Positions 7,597-12,930 of a stretch of 12,930 nt of DNA are shown here, one piece after another. Made by a program: the position numbers and the translations under genes. Source of the stretch: an uncultured Streptococcus sp. GTDB lineage: Bacteria > Bacillota > Bacilli > Lactobacillales > Streptococcaceae. The notes under the pieces were generated by a model. The model made no database searches. It had not been told where the DNA came from and saw only the letters and a program-made list of their open reading frames with translations. Numbering within the stretch: position 1 is the first letter of the stretch; every line of letters begins with the position of its first letter. Location of the stretch: assembly GCF_959025735.1 (NCBI RefSeq), contig NZ_CAUFJQ010000052.1, forward strand, positions 1-12,930, read 5' to 3'.

Positions 7597-9015
7597 ATGC
7601 GTAAACGTGAAAGTGCAGATTCGTGTACAACGATTCTAGTCGGAAAAAATGCTAGCTATGATGGTTCGACCATTGTAGCACGAACAGAGGATTCTCAAAA
7701 TGGCGTTTTTACGCCCAAGAAATTGATCGTGGTCAAACCAGAAGATCAACCGCGTCATTACAAGTCTGTTTTATCAACTTTTGAAATCGACTTACCAGAT
7801 ACTCCAGTTCGCTATACAGCGGTTCCAGATGCCATTCCTAAAGACGGGATCTGGGGAGAAGCTGGGATCAATGTCTATAATGTAGCTATGAGTGAGACAG
7901 AGACCATTACGACCAATAGCCGTGTGTTAGGGGCAGATCCTCTTGTAGAGAGTGGCATCGGTGAGGAAGACATGCTGACCTTGGTCTTGCCTTATGTTAA
8001 GACTGCCCGCGAAGGGGTCTTGCGTCTCGGAAAGATTTTGGAAGAGTACGGAACTTATGAGTCTAACGGGATTGCGATTTCAGATGTGAATGAAATCTGG
8101 TGGTTGGAAACCATCGGAGGTCACCACTGGATGGCGCGCCGTGTCCCTGATGATGCCTATGTGACCAACCCGAACCAACTGGGAAGTGATTATTTTGAAT
8201 TTGGCAATCCCGATGAGTTTCTTTGTGACCCGAATCTTGAAAAGTTTGTCACAGAGCACCATTTGATTCTGGATCAAGAAGGGAAAGGCTTTAATCCACG
8301 CTATGCTTTTGGTAGCCAAAAAGACAAGGACCGTCACTACAATACACCGCGGGCTTGGGCCATCCAGCGTTTCCTCAATCCTGAAATCGAGCAGGATCCA
8401 CGGAGTTTTGAGATTCCTTGGTGTCAAAAACCTTATCGCAAGGTAACGATTGAAGATGTCAAATATGTCTTGAGCAACCACTACCAAGACACTATCTACG
8501 ATCCTTATGGCCCTGAAGGAGATCACGTGAGTCAGCGGACCTTCCGGACGATCGGGATCAACCGGACCAGCCAGACAGCGATTCTGCAATTGCGTCCCAA
8601 TAAACCACAAGAAACGACAGGCATCCAATGGATTTCTTATGGCTCCATGCCATACAATACAGCTGTTCCTTTCTTTGCCCAAGTGGATACAACGCCAGAC
8701 TACTTTGCCAATACGACGGCTAAGGTAACTACGGATTCCTTCTACTGGGCTAACCGGATTATTGCGGGACTAGCTGACCCTCACTATGCTCACCATGTTG
8801 GGGATCTAGATGACTACCAAGAATCGACAATGGCTTGGGGACATGCACGCATCAATAAAGTCGATCGTGCACTTGCAGCAGGTGAAACCGTTGATTTTGA
8901 GACGGAAAACCAAGCCATGAGTGATCAAATCCAGGAAGCGACAGATCAACTCTTGGACAAGATTTTGCTCGATGCTAGCAACCTCATGACCAATCACTTC
9001 TCCTTGAGTGATTAA
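7597..9015 (+). CDS. pepD: C69-family dipeptidase
   Basis: This is a cytoplasmic dipeptidase of peptidase family C69 (PepD/PepDA type, N-terminal nucleophile fold), which splits dipeptides into free amino acids. It has 472 residues, normal for the family. The key feature is Cys10 in SCTTILVGKNASYDGSTIVAR. In this family the residues before this cysteine are removed and the cysteine becomes the catalytic N-terminus; here the short removed part would be nine residues. The downstream NEIWWLETIGGHHWMARRVPDD stretch is also typical. There is no signal peptide, so it acts inside the cell. GGGAGG (7585-7590) six bases before the ATG fixes the start. It has its own promoter and no obvious terminator after the stop. 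The exact substrate range cannot be read from sequence. Confidence 0.93.
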   Translation: MRKRESADSCTTILVGKNASYDGSTIVARTEDSQNGVFTPKKLIVVKPEDQPRHYKSVLSTFEIDLPDTPVRYTAVPDAIPKDGIWGEAGINVYNVAMSETETITTNSRVLGADPLVESGIGEEDMLTLVLPYVKTAREGVLRLGKILEEYGTYESNGIAISDVNEIWWLETIGGHHWMARRVPDDAYVTNPNQLGSDYFEFGNPDEFLCDPNLEKFVTEHHLILDQEGKGFNPRYAFGSQKDKDRHYNTPRAWAIQRFLNPEIEQDPRSFEIPWCQKPYRKVTIEDVKYVLSNHYQDTIYDPYGPEGDHVSQRTFRTIGINRTSQTAILQLRPNKPQETTGIQWISYGSMPYNTAVPFFAQVDTTPDYFANTTAKVTTDSFYWANRIIAGLADPHYAHHVGDLDDYQESTMAWGHARINKVDRALAAGETVDFETENQAMSDQIQEATDQLLDKILLDASNLMTNHFSLSD

Positions 9016-9060
9016 AAAGAGTAAATTTTCAGATGGTTTGCAAGATGTTTTCAGAAACGA

Positions 9061-9089
9061 TTGACAAACTTTTGAAAATCAATTAAAAT
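9061..9089 (+). promoter_or_regulatory. Promoter of the glycine riboswitch-agcS transcript
   Basis: A perfect -35 box TTGACA (9061-9066), a 17-base spacer and a -10 box TAAAAT (9084-9089) predict a start near 9096. The leader is therefore about 245 bases long. Positions 9016-9060 after pepD are AT-rich and show no terminator. Confidence 0.88.
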
Positions 9090-9116
9090 AGAGAAAATTA
9101 CATACGACCGAATGAA

Positions 9117-9231
9117 GTTTGCAGGAGCGCGAGTGACTGTGAATGGACGGAACTCTGGAGAGACCATAAATGGCACCGAAGGGGCAAGGTAGAGGATGCA
9201 TCTACTCAAACTCTCAGGTAAAAGGACAGAG
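9117..9231 (+). promoter_or_regulatory. Glycine riboswitch, single aptamer with a 5' ghost-like stem
   Basis: The aptamer spans 9153-9231. P1 is CTCTG (9153-9157) with CAGAG (9227-9231). The conserved core CACCGAAGGGGCAAG is at 9174-9188, a GTAGA/TCTAC stem at 9189-9205, and the hallmark ACTCTCAGGTAAAAGGACAG runs to P1. Only one full core is present. Upstream, TTTGCAG (9118-9124) can pair with CTGTGAA (9137-9143), and AATGGACGGAACTCTGG resembles the linker before the second aptamer of tandem glycine riboswitches. The upstream stem therefore looks like a reduced 'ghost' first aptamer. A glycine riboswitch before an AgcS symporter gene has been reported in Streptococcus pyogenes. Confidence 0.95.
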
Positions 9232-9268
9232 CGAAAGATAGGGAAAGCCCCCTATTTTAAGCAGGACC

Positions 9269-9308
9269 AGAGTACATGTTTGACATGTGCTCTTTCTTTT
9301 TCTCTTTT
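9269..9308 (+). terminator. Riboswitch expression-platform terminator
   Basis: AGAGTACATGT (9269-9279) pairs with ACATGTGCTCT (9283-9293) with one U-G pair and a three-base loop. A pyrimidine tract rich in T follows (9294-9308). It lies between the aptamer and agcS, so it controls readthrough into the symporter gene. A weaker hairpin, AAGATAGGG (9235-9243) with CCCTATTTT (9250-9258), lies between aptamer and terminator. Confidence 0.88.
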
Positions 9309-9342
9309 CTGTCGAGCGGTCGATGAAAAAGGAGACAGAAAA
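9305..9342 (+). repeat. Inverted repeat enclosing the agcS ribosome site
   Basis: TTTTCTGTC (9305-9313) is exactly complementary to GACAGAAAA (9334-9342), which reaches the first base of the agcS ATG. The AAGGAG ribosome site (9329-9334) would sit at the loop edge. The 5' arm overlaps the terminator's T tract, so the hairpin could form only in read-through RNA. The effect on translation is inferred. Confidence 0.45.
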
Positions 9343-10673
9343 TGGATCATGTATTGCAGTTTTTTCAGCAGCTCGATAATTTAGTGTGGGGCGCCCCGCT
9401 GTTGGTGCTCTTGGTAGGAACAGGGATCTACCTGACCCTTCGCTTGGGTTTGCTTCAGATACGCTACCTTCCAAAAGCTTTTCGCCTGATCTTTACAGAA
9501 GATGAGGGACACGGGGATATCTCAAGTTTTGGAGCCCTTGCGACAGCTCTAGCGGCTACTGTAGGGACGGGGAATATTGTAGGGGTAGCTACAGCGATTC
9601 AGACAGGTGGCCCAGGTGCCCTCTTTTGGATGTGGATGGCAGCCTTCTTTGGAATGGCGACCAAGTATGCAGAAGGGCTCTTAGCCATTCGTTATCGGAC
9701 CAAGGATGACAACGGTCATATCTCAGGTGGTCCCATGTACTACATTCTTCACGGGATGGGAGAGAAGTGGCGACCACTGGCTATTCTCTTTGCGGTTGCA
9801 GGAGTGCTGGTGGCCCTCTTTGGGATTGGAACCATGACCCAGGTTAATTCCATTACGGGATCCCTTCAAGCCAGTTTTGGGACGGCTCCAGAAGTGGCTA
9901 GTGTAGTGATTGCTCTAGTGGTTTCGACCATCATCTTTGGAGGGATTCACTGGATTTCCAAAGTCTCTGAAAAAGTGGTTCCTTTTATGGCTGCTGCCTA
10001 TATCTTTGCGACTGTCACGATCATTTTCTTGCATCTGGACCAATTGCTTCCAGCCTTGAAATCGGTATTTTCAGGTGCTTTCACAGGGACTGCAGCCATG
10101 GGAGGTTTCGCAGGAGCAACGGTCAAAATGGCTATCCAAAAAGGGGTGGCGCGTGGGGTTTTCTCCAATGAATCGGGTCTTGGATCTGCCCCAATTGCAG
10201 CCGCCGCAGCGAAGACCAATGAGCCCGTCGAGCAGGGCTTGATCTCCATGACAGGAACCTTTATTGATACCATTATCATCTGTAGTTTGACAGGACTTTC
10301 GCTCCTGGTTTCAGGTGAGTGGATGGCTAGGGGCAGCACTAGCACCCTGACTCAGGATACGTTTACAGGCGTCTTTGGCCCAGTCGGAGGCATCATTCTA
10401 ACGCTATGCTTGGTGCTTTTTGCGACCACGACTATTCTTGGCTGGTCTTATTACGGAGAGCGGTGTTTTGAATTCCTTTTTGGCGTCAAACATATCAACC
10501 TCTATCGGACCTTCTTTGTCTTTATGGTTGGACTGGGAGGCTTCCTTAAGCTGGACCTGGTCTGGGTGATCGCGGATATTGTGAATGGGCTGATGGCTTT
10601 GCCCAACCTGATCGCCCTCTTAGCCCTCTCCCCTGTCATCATCAAAGAAAGCAAACAATACTTTAAGAAATAA
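9342..10673 (+). CDS. Sodium:alanine/glycine symporter (AGCS family)
   Basis: This cytoplasmic-membrane secondary transporter imports alanine or glycine with sodium. It has 443 residues, the normal length, with many hydrophobic segments. The N-terminal family pattern VWGAPLLVLLVGTGIYLTLRLG opens the protein. The signature TVGTGNIVGVATA is at 73-85, followed by GGPGALFWMW. SNESGLGSAP at 275-284 is the second family motif, with Ser278 where Ala is more usual. AAGGAG at 9329-9334 supports the start. The glycine riboswitch upstream argues that glycine is a substrate or signal. The symbol could be agcS, alsT or dagA; sequence alone does not separate alanine from glycine preference. Confidence 0.93.
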   Translation: MDHVLQFFQQLDNLVWGAPLLVLLVGTGIYLTLRLGLLQIRYLPKAFRLIFTEDEGHGDISSFGALATALAATVGTGNIVGVATAIQTGGPGALFWMWMAAFFGMATKYAEGLLAIRYRTKDDNGHISGGPMYYILHGMGEKWRPLAILFAVAGVLVALFGIGTMTQVNSITGSLQASFGTAPEVASVVIALVVSTIIFGGIHWISKVSEKVVPFMAAAYIFATVTIIFLHLDQLLPALKSVFSGAFTGTAAMGGFAGATVKMAIQKGVARGVFSNESGLGSAPIAAAAAKTNEPVEQGLISMTGTFIDTIIICSLTGLSLLVSGEWMARGSTSTLTQDTFTGVFGPVGGIILTLCLVLFATTTILGWSYYGERCFEFLFGVKHINLYRTFFVFMVGLGGFLKLDLVWVIADIVNGLMALPNLIALLALSPVIIKESKQYFKK

Positions 10674-10705
10674 GAAAACCCAGATCGCGAGGTCTGGGTT
10701 TTCTT
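10672..10705. terminator. Bidirectional terminator between agcS and sstT
   Basis: CCCAGATC (10679-10686) pairs with GGTCTGGG (10691-10698) around a GCGA tetraloop. The stem is extended by the flanking A and T runs, so either strand ends in a U-rich tail. It sits between two convergent genes and overlaps the agcS stop. Confidence 0.92.
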
Positions 10706-10726
10706 GTCTATTTGAGATAGAATCAT

Positions 10727-11944
10727 TTAATAGCGTTTTTCTTTTGGCCAGCTGCTCATTTCGGCGATGGCGGTGAAGAGCACATCTGTCGAAGAGTTGA
10801 GGGCTGTTTCGCAAGAGTCTTGGATGACCCCGATGATAAAGCCGACGCTGACGACTTGCATGGACAAATCATTGGTGATGCCAAAGAGGCTACAAGCAAC
10901 AGGAATGAGAAGGAGAGATCCTCCCGCAACTCCAGATGCTCCACAAGCAGAGATAGCCGCTACGACACTCAGGATGAGCGCCGTTCCAAAGTCAACCTGA
11001 ATGTGCAAGGTATTGGCAGCAGCGAGCGTCAAAATATTGATCGTCACGGCTGCGCCTGCCATGTTTACAGTTGAACCAAGTGGAATGGAGACAGAATAGG
11101 TGTCTGGATTCAGCCCCAATTCTTCACAGAGACGCATATTGACAGGGATGTTGGCTGCAGAGCTTCTGGTGAAGAAGGCTGTTACCCCACTGACACGGAG
11201 GCATTTAAAAACAAGGGGATAAGGGTTCTTGCGGATCATGAAAAAGACGATCAATGGATTGATGACCAGGGCTACAAATGCCATGGTACCAACCAAAACA
11301 AGTAAGAGAATCCCGTAGTTACTAAGGGCGCTTAGTCCTTGGCCAGCGATGGTCGTGAAGACCAAGCCTAAGATCCCAAATGGAGCTAGGTTGATAATCC
11401 ACTCAACAATTTTTGAAGTGATGTCTGCTAGAGTTTGGAGGAGGTCTTTACTATGTTCACTCGCCTCTCTCATGGAAATCCCAAAGACGGTTGCCCAAGA
11501 AAGGATTCCAATGTAGTTGGCTTGCTGCAAGGCATTGACCGGGTTGTCGACGATCTTGAGCAAGAGGTTACTAATCACTTCGCCAATCCCGTTTGGAGAG
11601 GATCCTTCAGCGGCCTTTCCAGTCAGGGTAATGGTGATCGGGAAGATGTAATTGACCAAAACAGCGACGAAGGCAGCTGCAAAGGTTCCTAGGAGATAGA
11701 GGACGATGACCTTTTTCATATTGGTCTCTGTCCCTTTTTGGTGTTGGGAGAGAGCGTTTGCGACAAGCGCAAAGACCAGAAGGGGTGCGATCGCACGGAG
11801 CCCTCCAACAAAGAACTGACCTAAGAGTCCAATGCCAGATGCTTTCGGGAAGATAAGGGCTAGGATGACTCCAAGTACAATCCCGATTGCGATCCTTTTC
11901 ATAAGGTTGGTTTTATTCCAAGTGGTAATCAATCGATGAATCAT
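10727..11944 (-). CDS. sstT: Sodium:serine/threonine symporter SstT
   Basis: This membrane transporter of the dicarboxylate/amino acid:cation symporter family imports serine and threonine with sodium. It has 405 residues from ATG 11944, matching the family's usual length of about 400. The serine-rich re-entrant motif SSAANIP is at about 261-267 and the NMAGAA motif of the substrate and sodium site at about 294-299. The N-terminus, MIHRLITTWNKTNLMKRIAIG, is typical of SstT. The frame could extend upstream to 12016, but that would run through the promoter. A full AAGGAGGT (11957-11950) five bases before ATG 11944 fixes the start. It converges on agcS and diverges from mscS. Confidence 0.94.
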   Translation of the reverse strand: MIHRLITTWNKTNLMKRIAIGIVLGVILALIFPKASGIGLLGQFFVGGLRAIAPLLVFALVANALSQHQKGTETNMKKVIVLYLLGTFAAAFVAVLVNYIFPITITLTGKAAEGSSPNGIGEVISNLLLKIVDNPVNALQQANYIGILSWATVFGISMREASEHSKDLLQTLADITSKIVEWIINLAPFGILGLVFTTIAGQGLSALSNYGILLLVLVGTMAFVALVINPLIVFFMIRKNPYPLVFKCLRVSGVTAFFTRSSAANIPVNMRLCEELGLNPDTYSVSIPLGSTVNMAGAAVTINILTLAAANTLHIQVDFGTALILSVVAAISACGASGVAGGSLLLIPVACSLFGITNDLSMQVVSVGFIIGVIQDSCETALNSSTDVLFTAIAEMSSWPKEKRY

Positions 11945-11949
11945 GTAGG

Positions 11950-11957
11950 ACCTCCTT
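11950..11957 (-). promoter_or_regulatory. Full-consensus ribosome binding site of sstT
   Basis: AAGGAGGT on the minus strand lies five bases before ATG 11944. It decides the start against the longer frame that opens at 12016. Confidence 0.9.
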
Positions 11958-11975
11958 AAAAAATAATTAAGGAAT

Positions 11976-12004
11976 ATTATACGATAGTTAGGGGGGAAAA
12001 GCAA
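11976..12004 (-). promoter_or_regulatory. Promoter of sstT
   Basis: On the minus strand a perfect TATAAT (11981-11976) lies 17 bases after TTGCTT (12004-11999), a partial -35 box. Transcription would begin near 11969, giving a leader of about 25 bases. Confidence 0.75.
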
Positions 12005-12040
12005 TGAAATTTTCAAAAAATAGCCTTATTTCCGAATATT

Positions 12041-12049
12041 TGATATAAT
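12041..12049 (+). promoter_or_regulatory. Extended -10 promoter of mscS
   Basis: TGATATAAT contains a perfect TATAAT (12044-12049) with the upstream TG; no good -35 box is seen. Transcription would start near 12056. It diverges from the sstT promoter within the same 137-base gap. Confidence 0.75.
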
Positions 12050-12081
12050 CATACTATTCTTTGATAGAAAGGCCCGAATAA

Positions 12082-12930
12082 ATGAGTCAAGCTTTCCAAC
12101 GTTATTTCAGTAAAATAGACTGGACGAAGATTTTTGATGATCTGATATCAAAATGTATCTCTCTGATTTTTGTCTTTCTTTTATTTTTTATTGCTAAAAA
12201 GGTCATCCATAGCCTGGTTAAGCGGATATTAACCCCATCCTTTAAGTATACGGTGCAGGATGAAGCCCGTAAAAATACGATTCTCCGTTTGGTTGAGAGC
12301 CTCTTAAACTATTGTTTGTATTTCATCTTGATCTACTGGATTTTGTCGATTCTAGGTCTTCCGGTCTCTAGTCTCTTGGCTGGTGCTGGGATTGCTGGGG
12401 TGGCGATTGGGATGGGAGCCCAGGGTTTTCTTTCCGATTTGGTCAATGGTTTCTTCATCCTTTTAGAACGCCAGTTGGACGTGGGAGACAATGTTCGTCT
12501 CACGAATGGGTCTATTAATATTGCCGGCATCGTCAGCAGTGTCGGGATTCGCACGACCCAGGTGCGGGACTTTGATGGGACTCTCCACTTTGTTCCGAAT
12601 CGCAACATCACCGTCGTCAGCAATCTCTCACGTGGTGATATGCGCGTGCTGATCGATATTCCGCTAGATGCAAATACCGATCTCGACAAGATCTATCAGG
12701 TGATTGCTCAGGTTAATCAGTCTGAACAAGATAAACACCCAGAGGTGTTGACAGGTCCTACGATTTTAGGCCCACAGATCGAAAAAAATGGTCGTTATTC
12801 CTTCCGAATTGCGATGACTGCGCAAAATGGAACCCAGACGACTGTCTATCATACCTACTATAAACTCTACCATGATGCCTTGATGGAAGCAGGGATTAGC
12901 CTACCGACAGGAAAGAACGGGATCATGTAA
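12082..12930 (+). CDS. mscS: Small-conductance mechanosensitive channel (MscS family)
   Basis: This membrane channel opens under tension to release solutes during osmotic downshock. It has 282 residues, close to the length of E. coli MscS (286). Three membrane segments fall at about residues 21-45, 68-92 and 95-128. The third is the pore helix with the family's Gly/Ala pattern, AGAGIAGVAIGMGAQGFLSD (100-119). The cytoplasmic beta domain follows, beginning with LDVGDNVRL, and includes the FDGTLHFVPNRNI stretch typical of the family. GAAAGG (12067-12072), nine bases before the ATG, is a modest ribosome site. The TAA stop is the last three bases of the window, so the gene is complete but its terminator is not visible. 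Confidence 0.95.
   Translation: MSQAFQRYFSKIDWTKIFDDLISKCISLIFVFLLFFIAKKVIHSLVKRILTPSFKYTVQDEARKNTILRLVESLLNYCLYFILIYWILSILGLPVSSLLAGAGIAGVAIGMGAQGFLSDLVNGFFILLERQLDVGDNVRLTNGSINIAGIVSSVGIRTTQVRDFDGTLHFVPNRNITVVSNLSRGDMRVLIDIPLDANTDLDKIYQVIAQVNQSEQDKHPEVLTGPTILGPQIEKNGRYSFRIAMTAQNGTQTTVYHTYYKLYHDALMEAGISLPTGKNGIM

Noticed and set aside
8080..8682. Minus-strand 200-residue frame inside pepD
   Set aside because: It lies wholly antisense to an intact dipeptidase gene and shows no recognisable domain or ribosome site.
9196..9474. Small frames on both strands over the riboswitch leader (62 and 86 residues)
   Set aside because: The region is explained by the glycine aptamer, the terminator and the start of the symporter gene; the predicted proteins resemble nothing known.
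10767..11692. Plus-strand frames of 77, 84 and 85 residues opposite sstT
   Set aside because: They are antisense shadows of sstT with low-quality composition and no ribosome sites.
11945..12016. N-terminal extension of SstT by 24 residues
   Set aside because: It would place the start upstream of the TATAAT promoter and ignore the full-consensus ribosome site in front of ATG 11944.

Overview
The window reads as ordinary core chromosome of a Streptococcus, most likely an oral mitis/sanguinis-group species. The reasons are the gene content and order (rnhC-lepB-recD2 diverging from zapA-cvpA-mutS2), protein sequences close to the pneumococcal orthologues as I remember them, Gram-positive Shine-Dalgarno sites, extended -10 promoters, and a glycine riboswitch in front of an AgcS symporter. 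I cannot fix the species from sequence alone. I see no insertion sequences, phage genes, CRISPR array, tRNA or rRNA.

Layout. Positions 1-4032 hold a leftward genome-maintenance and secretion operon: rnhC (RNase HIII), lepB (signal peptidase I) and recD2 (RecD-like helicase). RecD2 runs off the left edge without a stop. From 4169 to 7437 a rightward operon carries zapA (FtsZ-ring factor), cvpA (membrane protein) and mutS2 (MutS2/RqcU ATPase). These two operons start from back-to-back promoters only about 100 bp apart. A terminator closes mutS2. Next come pepD (C69 dipeptidase) with its own promoter, then a promoter, a glycine riboswitch and a terminator leading into agcS (Na+/alanine-glycine symporter). 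A strong two-way terminator separates agcS from the convergent sstT (Na+/serine-threonine symporter). mscS (small-conductance mechanosensitive channel) diverges from sstT and ends at the last base.

Functional themes. The left half concerns nucleic-acid upkeep (RNase HIII, RecD2, MutS2), protein export (LepB) and division (ZapA). The right half is a loose small-amino-acid supply group: a dipeptidase releasing amino acids, a glycine-sensed Ala/Gly importer, and a Ser/Thr importer, followed by an osmotic safety valve. These right-half genes have separate promoters, so they are neighbours rather than one operon.

I found no convincing new multi-gene system. The most interesting signals are in the RNA leaders. 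One is an 18-codon reading frame that spans a terminator-like hairpin between cvpA and mutS2. Another is a riboswitch whose P1 strand can pair either with its normal partner or with the terminator arm, which suggests glycine turns the gene off. The third is the rnhC/zapA promoter pair, which predicts almost no 5' leader on either transcript.
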